Source: Clostridia bacterium
GTDB taxonomy: Bacteria > Bacillota > Clostridia > Oscillospirales > Acutalibacteraceae
Assembly: GCA_017399405.1 (NCBI GenBank)
Contig: JAFQCT010000016.1
Span: forward strand, 1 to 64,000
Direction of reading: 5' to 3'
DNA: 64,000 bases
Shown: positions 43,175 to 51,520 of the stretch, piece by piece
Numbering within the stretch: the stretch's first letter is position 1
Layout of the letters: every line of letters begins with the position of its first letter
Translations under genes and position numbers: made by a program
Notes under the pieces: generated by a model
Databases searched by the model: none
What the model was told of the DNA's origin: nothing
The model's input: the letters and a program-made list of their open reading frames with translations, nothing else

Positions 43175-43876
43175 ATGTTATTATCATTATTACAAAGTCT
43201 TTCAACAAACATTCTTTATTTTATGCTTCATTTGTCGCAGGCGAACTCATTCCCGAAACCTTTAAGTGCGAAAGAAGAGCAAGAAGAGTTTATAAAGTTT
43301 CATCGTGATGGCGACATAAATGCCAGAAATAAACTTGTTAATCATAATATGCGACTTGTAGCACATATTATCAAAAAATACTATTCAAATTACTCTGACC
43401 AGGAAGATATAATCTCCATAGGCACAATAGGGCTAATTAAAGCTATAAATACCTTTGATTATACCAAAGGCACACGCCTTGCAACTTATGCTTCAAGGTG
43501 CATTGAAAACGAGATTTTTATGCATTTTCGTACTCTTAAAAAGAATGCAAATGAGGTTTCAATGAACGAGCCAATTGATGTTGATAGCGAGGGTAATCCT
43601 TTAACTTTTAGTGATATTATTTATGATGAAAAAAGCGTTTTTGATGATGTTGATTTGAAAATGAAAACAGAAAAACTTTATGAGTATATTGAACAAATCA
43701 AAGACGAGCGAAAAAAGAAAATACTTATAATGAGATACGGTTTATACGATACAAAACCATATACACAACGAGAAATCGCAAAAGAACTTGGTATCTCACG
43801 GTCTTATGTTTCCCGTATAGAAACCAAAGCCATTGAAGAACTCCGCGAGCTGTTTGAAGTTGAAGAAAAAGAATAG
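43175..43876 (+). CDS. sigK: sporulation sigma factor SigK (sigma-70 family)
   Basis: 233 residues. Late mother-cell sigma factor. The N-terminal MLLSLLQSLSTNILYFMLHLSQANSFPKPL corresponds to the SigK pro-sequence and junction; region 2 contains NMRLVAHIIKKYY and [14 protein letters not shown], and region 4 contains TQREIAKELGISRSYVSRIE. The gene is whole; no skin-type element interrupts it. ATG 43175 is supported by GAGGTG six bases upstream; the 16 upstream in-frame codons span the hairpin and are not SigK-like. The similar gene at 50696 is SigE, distinguished by its spoIIGA partner. Confidence 0.88.
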   Translation: MLLSLLQSLSTNILYFMLHLSQANSFPKPLSAKEEQEEFIKFHRDGDINARNKLVNHNMRLVAHIIKKYYSNYSDQEDIISIGTIGLIKAINTFDYTKGTRLATYASRCIENEIFMHFRTLKKNANEVSMNEPIDVDSEGNPLTFSDIIYDEKSVFDDVDLKMKTEKLYEYIEQIKDERKKKILIMRYGLYDTKPYTQREIAKELGISRSYVSRIETKAIEELRELFEVEEKE

Positions 43877-43880
43877 AATG

Positions 43881-43910
43881 AATCCTCGCAATTGCGGGGA
43901 TTTTCTTTTG
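43881..43910 (+). terminator. rho-independent terminator after sigK
   Basis: A 9-bp stem AATCCTCGC/GCGGGGATT (one G-T pair), an AATT loop and a T-rich tail. Confidence 0.85.
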
Positions 43911-43918
43911 CCCATATA

Positions 43919-43947
43919 TTGAAAACTCACACCATATTTGCTATAAT
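43919..43947 (+). promoter_or_regulatory. sigma-A type promoter for the GH63-like glycosidase
   Basis: TTGAAA at 43919-43924 and TATAAT at 43942-43947, 17-bp spacer. Confidence 0.8.
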
Positions 43948-43977
43948 ATTCCCATATTTTTACGCGAGGTATTCACT

Positions 43978-46665
43978 ATGAGTAAAGTTACAGAAAAAAT
44001 GTATGAGCGTTTAGGTAAATGGGGCCCATATTCCAAGAAATACAGCGGTATTTCAAGAATTGTCGACCACAATACAGAGGGTGGTGTCCGTTTTGATTGC
44101 GTTGTAAGTCCTGCTATCGAAAATGCAGATTCTCGCGTGCCTAATGTTACTGTTCCTACGGGTGTTCACCCTTGGGAAGCTAAGGCAGACTACTCATTTT
44201 ATTCATACCGTTATGACCTTGAATGGAAAGACAAGGTCTATGCAGATGTGTCTTTTACAAAACTTGATAGTGACAGCGTACTTGTTCGTACAGAGTTTGT
44301 AAACAATACTGACATTATGCAAATTTGCCTTCTTAACCTTTTTTCTGCTATTGAATACCCTAATGTGTACGCAACAACTCCTGTGTTACCTGAAAAGTGC
44401 GTTTTCATAAAAGCACTTGATTATAAATCTTATGATTATAACACTCCTCGTCCTTGGGACAAGCAGGTTATAGATGCTATGAAAAAAGGCGAGTTTTTTG
44501 ACGATGGTTTTACATATCACAGAGGACTTGGTGACCGTGATTGTAACCGATATATCTTACCTAAATGCCCAAGATTAGGCGAAGAAGCAGGGGATAGAAT
44601 AACTTACGAAATCAACGGTATTGATGCGTTTTCAAGCCCTGTACTTCATATTCGTTACCGCACAACTGATAATAGAGATAGCGTGTGGACTTTGAATGGT
44701 GAGCAAATCACATTCACAAAAACTGACGATTTTAACATTATCACAACAAGAATTAATGCAGAAAACATTGAACTTATCTCTTGTGGTACAGGTGGAATTG
44801 AATTCGACTTCCTTGCAGTTACAGAAGCAAACGAAACAGTTTCAACTGAAAGCAAAAAACACAATTTCTATCCTGAAATTGAAATGGTTGACGATAATGG
44901 TAAACTCGTTTCTTATAAATATCAGGGTGTTGATGGTAAGTTTTATGTAAAAACTTTCAATAATTCAACTCGTTGTCGTGATTTCAATACAGGTTGCCTT
45001 GAAGATAGTCCAACGGCCCGTATTTCTCAACCTGATGAGAGTTTTCAGAATATGCTTGAGACATTTTCAGGCTCATTTTCAGAGAAGCATAGTGATGAGG
45101 GATTTTATCATAATACAGTAGTCCACACTCTTTATGTTGAGCCACGCACAGCTCATATTGAATATGCAGTTCTCTCCTTTGGTGAAACAGAGTATAAAAC
45201 AACTGACGAATATGAAAAAATCTACGAAAAAGCATATAACTCACTTGAAAAGTTTGATTTGAATATTGCAGGTAAAACTTATGAGTTTTCAAACAGAATA
45301 CTTCGTGCAACAGTGTTTCAGAATACCGTTTACCCACTTTACAGAAATGGCGAATATGTAGTTCATCATACCCCCGGCAAGCGTTGGGATTCTTTCTACA
45401 CTTGGGATTCAGGTTTTATAGGTCTTGATATGATTGAATTCGCACCAAGTATTGCTGATTACATTCTTGAAACATATTTGAGCGATACTGATGAGTGGGC
45501 GTTTCTTTTGCACGGTTCACCTGTACCGGTTCATATTTATCAGTACCTTGAAATGCTTAAAAAGGCAAATGATAAAACAGAGTTACTCAAATATTATGAC
45601 AGAGTGAAAATGTTCTACGATTTCCTTGCAGGTAAAATCAACGGTTCAACTACAACAAAATTCAATAGTGGACTTACAACTACATTTGACTATTTCTACA
45701 ATTGTAGCGGTATGGATGACTTGCCACCGCAAAAGGCTATGTATGCCGAGAATAAGCAGAAGTATATGACACCTGTTATCTCATCATCACAGGTAATCCG
45801 TTGTGCAAAAATTCTTTATATGGCAGCCGATTTATTAGGCAAAGAGGACGATAAAGCAACATATCTTCAAGATGTTGAAAGAGTTTCAAATGCACTTCAA
45901 AAATATTCTTGGGATGAAGAATGTGGTTACTTCTCTTATGTTATTCACGATGAAAATGGTGATGCAAAAGAGCAATACAGAAACGAACAAGGCGAAAACC
46001 TTAACAAAACAATGGATGGCATTTACCCGATTATTGCAGGTGCGGTAACAGAAAGTCAAAAAGCAAGAATACTTACTCACCTTAAAAGTGATGACGAAAT
46101 GTTCAGCCCTGTTGGTATAAGTGCAGTCGATAAAACCGCATCATATTACATAACAAACGGTTATTGGAATGGTAATGTGTGGCTTTCTCATCAATGGTTT
46201 GTGTGGAAAACTATGCTTGATTTAGGCGAAACCGATTTTGCATTCAGAATCGCAAAAACTGCCCTTGATGCTTGGAAACGCGAGGTTGAATATTCATACT
46301 ATACATTTGAAATGTTCAATATTACATCAGGTCGTGGCGGTTGGTTCCATAACTTTGGCGGACTTTCTACACCAATCAATATTTGGACTAACGCTTATTT
46401 TAAGCCGGGTACATTTTCAACAGGTCTTGATACTATGGTTATGGAAAGTATTTTCAATGAAGATAAAACCGAGTTTAAGGGTGCTATTAAATACTATGGA
46501 AACAACGAAAAATATTCAGTAATCGTAGTATTGCGTGACGAGTTTGATTATTCAGTTATCGTGAATAACAAAAAAGCCGATTTCTCACTTCGTGATAAGG
46601 GTATAATCGAAATAACTCTTGACGAAAATGAAAAATCAGCAGAAATTGAAATTATAAAAAATTAA
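43978..46665 (+). CDS. GH63-like (MGH1-type) glycoside hydrolase
   Basis: 895 residues, no signal peptide. The C-terminal half (about 430-810) shows an alpha/alpha toroid typical of GH63 and mannosylglycerate-hydrolase-like enzymes: KRWDSFYTWDSGFIGLDM near 470, GYWNGNVWLSHQWFVWKTML near 722 and GRGGWFHNFGG near 785. The N-terminal half is beta-rich. Family members act on alpha-glucosides or mannosyl-glycerate-type sugars; the substrate cannot be told. The stop overlaps the stop of the minus-strand gene by 4 bp, with no terminator between them. The enzyme probably degrades imported or stored sugars in the cytoplasm. Confidence 0.8.
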   Translation: MSKVTEKMYERLGKWGPYSKKYSGISRIVDHNTEGGVRFDCVVSPAIENADSRVPNVTVPTGVHPWEAKADYSFYSYRYDLEWKDKVYADVSFTKLDSDSVLVRTEFVNNTDIMQICLLNLFSAIEYPNVYATTPVLPEKCVFIKALDYKSYDYNTPRPWDKQVIDAMKKGEFFDDGFTYHRGLGDRDCNRYILPKCPRLGEEAGDRITYEINGIDAFSSPVLHIRYRTTDNRDSVWTLNGEQITFTKTDDFNIITTRINAENIELISCGTGGIEFDFLAVTEANETVSTESKKHNFYPEIEMVDDNGKLVSYKYQGVDGKFYVKTFNNSTRCRDFNTGCLEDSPTARISQPDESFQNMLETFSGSFSEKHSDEGFYHNTVVHTLYVEPRTAHIEYAVLSFGETEYKTTDEYEKIYEKAYNSLEKFDLNIAGKTYEFSNRILRATVFQNTVYPLYRNGEYVVHHTPGKRWDSFYTWDSGFIGLDMIEFAPSIADYILETYLSDTDEWAFLLHGSPVPVHIYQYLEMLKKANDKTELLKYYDRVKMFYDFLAGKINGSTTTKFNSGLTTTFDYFYNCSGMDDLPPQKAMYAENKQKYMTPVISSSQVIRCAKILYMAADLLGKEDDKATYLQDVERVSNALQKYSWDEECGYFSYVIHDENGDAKEQYRNEQGENLNKTMDGIYPIIAGAVTESQKARILTHLKSDDEMFSPVGISAVDKTASYYITNGYWNGNVWLSHQWFVWKTMLDLGETDFAFRIAKTALDAWKREVEYSYYTFEMFNITSGRGGWFHNFGGLSTPINIWTNAYFKPGTFSTGLDTMVMESIFNEDKTEFKGAIKYYGNNEKYSVIVVLRDEFDYSVIVNNKKADFSLRDKGIIEITLDENEKSAEIEIIKN

Positions 46666-46976
46666 CTTGTATAATCTTCAATAAGTCTTTGTAGTTCTTC
46701 AGGTGTTTCAATGCGTATCCCTTTTTCTAACAGAGTTCTGTCGTGTTGGGGTAGGGTGGAAACATAAACATCATAAATTTCCGTGGGAACAGTCTCTTGA
46801 TTTCTGAATACCGCAATTTTACCTTTGTATTCACTTAATGTGTAGTAATCGTCTAAAAGATATGGGTTTTCAATAACTTTTTCTTGCACATCTTTATCAA
46901 GAGTTACAAATAATACACCTAAAACTGTAATTGTAAGAACTGCAAATACAACAAGCCAGAAGATTTTATTTCTCAA
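46662..46976 (-). CDS. BofC C-terminal-domain-like membrane-anchored protein
   Basis: 104 residues. An N-terminal signal anchor (about 5-27) is followed by a small external domain containing YYTLSEYKGKIAVFRN and LPQHDRTLLEKGIRIETPEELQRLIEDYTS. This resembles the BofC C-terminal domain of Clostridia; in Bacillus, BofC restrains the SpoIVB signalling protease that leads to SigK activation. The start is TTG at 46976, supported by AGGAAGTGA upstream on the minus strand. Its position between sigK and spoIIGA-sigE suits a sporulation role, but that is inference. Confidence 0.65.
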   Translation of the reverse strand: MRNKIFWLVVFAVLTITVLGVLFVTLDKDVQEKVIENPYLLDDYYTLSEYKGKIAVFRNQETVPTEIYDVYVSTLPQHDRTLLEKGIRIETPEELQRLIEDYTS

Positions 46977-47101
46977 CTGAAATCACTTCCTTTAAGTGTA
47001 TTTTTGACAAAAATATTACAATTTATTAAATTTTATTAAAATATAAAAAAACACTAAACATTTTCATAGTTTTGTGATATACTTATTATCGTATATAAGA
47101 A

Positions 47102-47140
47102 AAACTGCGAAAATTCAACCGTTCACGCAGTTTCGGAGGA
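47102..47140 (+). promoter_or_regulatory. leader hairpin touching the ribosome-binding site of the PBP gene
   Basis: An 8-bp stem AAACTGCG/CGCAGTTT (47102-47109 with 47126-47133) ends one base before the Shine-Dalgarno GGAGGA (47135-47140). No T run follows, so an RNA leader structure rather than a terminator is likely. Possible promoter elements TTTTCA (47061-47066) and TATTAT (47084-47089) are weak. Confidence 0.45.
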
Positions 47141-47145
47141 AAAAT

Positions 47146-49401
47146 ATGAGAAAAAAGACTCGTACAACTAAAAAACCAATGTCCCCGAAAAAGAAAAAGA
47201 TTTTAAGAATATTACTGGCGATTGCGTTTACCGGTTTCTTGACTTGCGTCATAATCTGTGTGAATATTCTCGGTAATATGATTAGTGTTGTTAATGGTGA
47301 AAAGATTATCGACCTTGAATTTTACAAAGAAAATCAGGACCAGACTACCATTATCTATGCTAAAAACGAAGAAGATGAGTTTGTAGAACTTACAAAACTC
47401 CACGGTGAAGAGAATCGTGTGTGGGTTGATATGGAAAACATGTCCGAGTGGATGCCAAAAGCCTTTGTAGCTATTGAAGATAGTCGTTTTTATGACCATA
47501 AAGGCGTTGACTGGTTCAGTTCAACATTTGGTATTTTAAGGTCTGTTCTTGCAGACGGTGACATTCGTGGTGGTTCAACAATCACAATGCAGCTTATTAA
47601 AAACCTTACAGGTGAAAAAGGCGTTACTCTTAACAGAAAATTCAATGAAATCCTTTACGCTTTGAATATGGAAAAGTATTATGAAAAAGAAGAAATACTT
47701 GAAGCGTATCTTAATACAATTTACTTAAGTCATAACTGTTATGGAGTTCAAACTGCGGCTGAAACATATTTCGGTAAAGATGTTGCTGACTTGAACCTTG
47801 CCGAATGTGCATCTATTGCAGTTATTACTCAAGAACCTGCAGCCCGTGACCCGTTGTGGAAACCTGAAGCAAATAAAACTCGTCAGGAATGGTGTCTTGC
47901 AAAAATGCTTGAGGCTGAAATGATAACTCAGGAGCAATATGATGAAGCAATTGCTTATGAACTTATTTTCACAAATGACGACAGATATATTGCTGAGCAC
48001 GAAGAAAGTGTTGAAAAAGCAACTGACAATGAAATTCAGAGTTACTATGTTGACTATGTTATCAGTAGCGTTATCCGTGATTTGAAAGAACAAGGTTATT
48101 CAAATTACGAAGCAAACAAAATGATTTATTCAGGCGGTTTGCGTATTTATTCAGCAGTTGATACAAGAGTTCAGAACATTCTCGAAGATGTTTATGTGCA
48201 CAGAACAAACTTCCCTACACAGCGTGTAAGTGATGTTAAAGATATGTATCAGTCTGCAATGACAATTATGGATTATAGCGGTAGAATTGTGGCTTTGGTT
48301 GGCGGTGCAGGTGAAAAAACTGAAAACCGTTCAAATAACCGTGCAGTTTCTGCGGTTCGTCAGCCGGGTTCTTCAATTAAGCCATTAACAATTTATGCTC
48401 CTGCTATTGAGGAAGATATTATTACTTGGTCATCAAAAATTAAGAACTATGGTATCACATGGCAGGGTAGACGCTGGCCAACTAACTATGGTGGCGACCC
48501 TGGAGACCCTGATAGTTATGTAAGTGCACAGTATGCAGTTGCTATTTCATACAATACTGTTCCTGCACAGCTTCTTATGATGATGGGCTTTGATTTGAGT
48601 TATGATTATCTTACAGAAAAGTTCCATATTACAACATATAATGACGCTCAGGATAGCGTTTCACCATCAGCACTCGCAACAGGTGGTTCAACAGGTGGTA
48701 CAACAACTTTACAAATGGCTGCAGCATTCGCAACTTTCGGCAACGGTGGCAAGTATTATGAGCCATACTGCTATTATGAAGTAAAGAATAGTGCTGGTGA
48801 AACAATTCTTCAGAACAAACCTGAGGGTGAACAGGTAATTTCTGCTGAAACATCTTTCGTTATGAATCAGATGCTTCAGACAGTTTTCTATGGTTCAATG
48901 GGTACTGCTCGCGGTTATTCAGTAAAAGGATTTACTACATTCGGTAAAACAGGTACAACAACAAGTAATAATGACCGTTGGTGCGTTGGTGGTACACCAT
49001 ATTACATTAGTGCAGTTTGGTTTGGTTATGACTATAACAAAGAAATCAAAGCAAGCGGTAACCCTGCAGGTCTCATTTTCCAAACAGTTATGAATAGAGT
49101 TCATAAAAACCTTGCAGATAAATCATTTGAAAAATATACAAACAAAGTTGCAAAGAAAACTTATTGTATGGAGACAGGTCTGTTAGCAAGTGACCAGTGT
49201 CCAAAAACAGCATCAGGCTGGTATAAAACTTCAATGATTCCTGCAACTTGTAAGTCTTGTAATGGTGAAGTGGTTGAAAGTACAACAGGAACAGGTGATG
49301 AAAGCACAACAACACCAATTGAGTCAACAACTCTTCCACCGGAAACCACAACACAAGCACCTACACCTCCACCAGAGGCAACAGAAACTCCGGCAGCATA
49401 A
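47146..49401 (+). CDS. class A penicillin-binding protein (PBP1a-type)
   Basis: 751 residues. Bifunctional peptidoglycan synthase: basic cytoplasmic head, one membrane span (about 22-45), GT51 glycosyltransferase domain (about 80-270; catalytic Glu in IEDSRFYDHKG, GGSTITMQLIKN) and transpeptidase domain with the active serine in PGSSIKP, an S-Y-N motif in ISYNTVPA and KTGTT. The C-terminal tail of about 45 residues is Thr/Pro/Glu-rich and low complexity, common in Clostridia, and probably spans the wall. I use ATG 47146, which has GGAGGA; the longer frame starts inside the leader. ruvX follows after 20 bp. Confidence 0.93.
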   Translation: MRKKTRTTKKPMSPKKKKILRILLAIAFTGFLTCVIICVNILGNMISVVNGEKIIDLEFYKENQDQTTIIYAKNEEDEFVELTKLHGEENRVWVDMENMSEWMPKAFVAIEDSRFYDHKGVDWFSSTFGILRSVLADGDIRGGSTITMQLIKNLTGEKGVTLNRKFNEILYALNMEKYYEKEEILEAYLNTIYLSHNCYGVQTAAETYFGKDVADLNLAECASIAVITQEPAARDPLWKPEANKTRQEWCLAKMLEAEMITQEQYDEAIAYELIFTNDDRYIAEHEESVEKATDNEIQSYYVDYVISSVIRDLKEQGYSNYEANKMIYSGGLRIYSAVDTRVQNILEDVYVHRTNFPTQRVSDVKDMYQSAMTIMDYSGRIVALVGGAGEKTENRSNNRAVSAVRQPGSSIKPLTIYAPAIEEDIITWSSKIKNYGITWQGRRWPTNYGGDPGDPDSYVSAQYAVAISYNTVPAQLLMMMGFDLSYDYLTEKFHITTYNDAQDSVSPSALATGGSTGGTTTLQMAAAFATFGNGGKYYEPYCYYEVKNSAGETILQNKPEGEQVISAETSFVMNQMLQTVFYGSMGTARGYSVKGFTTFGKTGTTTSNNDRWCVGGTPYYISAVWFGYDYNKEIKASGNPAGLIFQTVMNRVHKNLADKSFEKYTNKVAKKTYCMETGLLASDQCPKTASGWYKTSMIPATCKSCNGEVVESTTGTGDESTTTPIESTTLPPETTTQAPTPPPEATETPAA

Positions 49402-49421
49402 AAATGTGAGGTAATAAATAT

Positions 49422-49835
49422 ATGATTATTATGTCTGTTGACTATGGTGATGTAAGAACTGGTATTGCAGTTTGCGATAAATTACAGATTTTAGCATCTC
49501 CCGTGTGTGTAATTACTGAAAAAGACCGTGAAAAACTTGTGGAGAAAATTGCAGAACTTGTAATTGAACGCAAAGTTGAGCGTATTTGTGTAGGGCTTCC
49601 GCAAAATATGGATGGCAGTTATGGTTTTCGTAGTGACGCTTGTCACGAATTAGGAAAACTGCTTGAAGAAAAAACAGGATTGCAAGTGGATTTTCAGAAC
49701 GAACGACTTACAACAGTTTCTGCACATAATCTGCTTAATTCTGCTGATGTCCGTGGCAAAAAGCGTAAAGCGGTAATCGACGCAGTTTCGGCGGTGCTGA
49801 TTTTAGAAGATTATATGAAAACAATTAAATCATAG
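49422..49835 (+). CDS. ruvX: RuvX/YqgF family RNase H-fold nuclease
   Basis: 137 residues. Putative Holliday-junction resolvase and 16S rRNA 5'-end maturation nuclease. Motifs: MSVDYGDVRTGIAV near the start, a central VERICVGLPQNMDGS and DAVSAVLILEDY near the C-terminus, with the acidic residues of the RNase H fold. ATG 49422 has GAGGT upstream; an ATG three codons later is an alternative. It ends just before the spoIIG promoter region. Confidence 0.92.
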   Translation: MIIMSVDYGDVRTGIAVCDKLQILASPVCVITEKDREKLVEKIAELVIERKVERICVGLPQNMDGSYGFRSDACHELGKLLEEKTGLQVDFQNERLTTVSAHNLLNSADVRGKKRKAVIDAVSAVLILEDYMKTIKS

Positions 49836-49842
49836 ACACATA

Positions 49843-49875
49843 GTGACAAATTAAAGCCTTGGTATCTTGTATAAT
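49843..49875 (+). promoter_or_regulatory. candidate spoIIG-type promoter with long spacer
   Basis: GTGACA (49843-49848) and a perfect TATAAT (49870-49875) are separated by 21 bp, close to the abnormally long spacing known for the Spo0A-activated spoIIG promoter of Bacillus. The -35-like box overlaps a sequence only distantly like a Spo0A box. The -10 lies in the loop of the hairpin at 49853-49892. Confidence 0.5.
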
Positions 49876-49892
49876 GATATCAAGGCTTTTTT
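49853..49892 (+). terminator. terminator hairpin just upstream of spoIIGA
   Basis: A 14-bp stem (49853-49866 with 49876-49889, one G-T pair) has the loop TTGTATAAT and a T run to 49892. It should end the PBP-ruvX transcript 14 bp before the spoIIGA start codon. Confidence 0.9.
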
Positions 49893-49905
49893 GTGTGGTG
49901 ATTTA

Positions 49906-50703
49906 ATGTGCGTTTATGTTGATATTCTTATAATTCTCAATACTCTTGTAAACTATTTTATACTTCTTGCAGTTGATAAAATTTTGAGAATACATAGTAA
50001 AAGATGGCGTATTTTGCTTGGCGGTGCAGTAGGGGGCTTGTCCTCATTACTGCTTTTTATTGAAAATCTTGGGGTAATAATGACGCTTCTCAAAATTATA
50101 ACTGCAATTTTTATGACCGTAATAACTTTTGGCATAAAGCCTATAAAACGACTACTGAAAAGCGTTTTTCTCTTATTTGCAATAACATTTCTTTTTGGTG
50201 GGGTATTGTTCGCAATCTACATATTTTTTGAAAAAGATATTTTAATCTATTCCAATGGTATTGTTTATTTTGATATAGATTTAACTTTTTTGATTGTTTG
50301 TACCGTAATTTCTTATGTGGTTATAACCATAATATCAAAAATTACAGATAAAAAAGCACCAAAATCAAAAGAGTATTATGTAACAGTTGAAAATGCAGGA
50401 AAAACAATATCTTGCACCGCACTTATGGATACGGGTAATAATCTTCGCGAGCCATTTTCAGGCTACCCCGTAATAATGCTTGATAAAGAGTTGTTTCAAA
50501 AACTGTTTACAGTAGAAAAAATCAGGCTTATTCCCGTAGCAACCGTAAACGGAGAGTCTGTTATAAGAGCATTAAGACCACATAAACTTATTATCAATGA
50601 TTTTGTAACAGATAAAGTTTATATAGGTGAAAGTATGTCACAACTAAACGAATACAAAATGATATTAAATATAAATCTTGAAGGGGAGATATATAATGAC
50701 TAA
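49906..50703 (+). CDS. spoIIGA: pro-sigma-E processing peptidase SpoIIGA
   Basis: 265 residues. Membrane aspartic protease that cleaves pro-SigE in the mother cell after a signal from the forespore. About five N-terminal spans (about 2-145) precede a cytoplasmic protease domain with the catalytic aspartate D175 in [11 protein letters not shown] start at ATG 49906 ([12 protein letters not shown]), the usual SpoIIGA N-terminus; an earlier in-frame start at 49867 lies inside the terminator loop. It overlaps sigE by 8 bp, so protease and substrate are coupled. Confidence 0.92.
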   Translation: MCVYVDILIILNTLVNYFILLAVDKILRIHSKRWRILLGGAVGGLSSLLLFIENLGVIMTLLKIITAIFMTVITFGIKPIKRLLKSVFLLFAITFLFGGVLFAIYIFFEKDILIYSNGIVYFDIDLTFLIVCTVISYVVITIISKITDKKAPKSKEYYVTVENAGKTISCTALMDTGNNLREPFSGYPVIMLDKELFQKLFTVEKIRLIPVATVNGESVIRALRPHKLIINDFVTDKVYIGESMSQLNEYKMILNINLEGEIYND

Positions 50704-51400
50704 ACTAAAATTATTTTTTCAAAAACTGTATCTTAAATTATTCAAAAGAGATGTCCACTACATAAATGGCCCTATATCTTTACCTGAACCGTTAAATGTA
50801 GAAGAAGAGCAACTATTAAGCGAAAAATTGGCAAATGGTGATGAAAATGCAAGAGAAAAACTAATAGTTCACAATTTGCGTCTTGTGGTGTATATAGCAA
50901 AAAAGTTTGAAAATTCAGGGGTAAATATTGAAGATTTAATTTCCATTGGCACAATAGGACTTATTAAAGCAGTCAATACCTTTTCGCCTGAAAAAAATAT
51001 AAAACTTGCCACTTATGCTTCTCGTTGTATTGAAAACGAAATCCTTATGCATCTTCGCAAAATTGCATCACAAAAGGTTGAGATTTCACTTGATGAACCA
51101 CTCAATACTGATTGGGATGGTAACGAACTTATGCTTGCAGATGTGCTTGGAAGTGATGGTGATGAAATAAATCGTGAAATGGAAGAAGAGGACGAAAAAA
51201 GGATACTTTTACAAGTAATTGATACTTTGCCCGAAAGAGAAAAAGAAATAATTGATATGCGTTTCGGATTAGGCGAAAAAGAAGAATTAACACAAAAACA
51301 AGTGGCAGATAAACTTGGCATTTCACAAAGTTATATTTCAAGACTTGAAAAAAGAATAATTAAAAAAATTGGTAATAAAATGAAAGCACAAATAAAATAA
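50696..51400 (+). CDS. sigE: sporulation sigma factor SigE precursor
   Basis: 234 residues. Early mother-cell sigma factor. The N-terminal [25 protein letters not shown] is the amphipathic pro-sequence removed by SpoIIGA; region 2 contains [16 protein letters not shown] and [14 protein letters not shown], and region 4 contains [23 protein letters not shown] 50696 follows GGGGAG. Bacilli usually have sigG directly after sigE; here sigG is absent and an unrelated redox operon follows. Confidence 0.93.
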   Translation: MTKLKLFFQKLYLKLFKRDVHYINGPISLPEPLNVEEEQLLSEKLANGDENAREKLIVHNLRLVVYIAKKFENSGVNIEDLISIGTIGLIKAVNTFSPEKNIKLATYASRCIENEILMHLRKIASQKVEISLDEPLNTDWDGNELMLADVLGSDGDEINREMEEEDEKRILLQVIDTLPEREKEIIDMRFGLGEKEELTQKQVADKLGISQSYISRLEKRIIKKIGNKMKAQIK

Positions 51401-51449
51401 AAAATCCGTAAAAAAATACGAAAAAACTCTACAAAAAATGAAACTGTTG

Positions 51450-51458
51450 TGCTATAAT
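51450..51458 (+). promoter_or_regulatory. extended -10 promoter for the glpA-like operon
   Basis: TGCTATAAT at 51450-51458 is a perfect extended -10; the -35 (TACAAA at 51430-51435) is poor. Confidence 0.6.
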
Positions 51459-51520
51459 AAAAAAGATAATGAATGGGTGTGTCTTTGCACCTTAAAAACT
51501 TGAAAAAGAAGGGTTTAATT

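Noticed and set aside
43175-43876. Skin-type element or split sigK
   Set aside because: The reading frame is continuous from the pro-sequence to region 4, so no interruption exists.
51471-51500. Possible hairpin in the leader of the glpA-like operon
   Set aside because: Only a four-base-pair stem can be drawn, not more than expected by chance.
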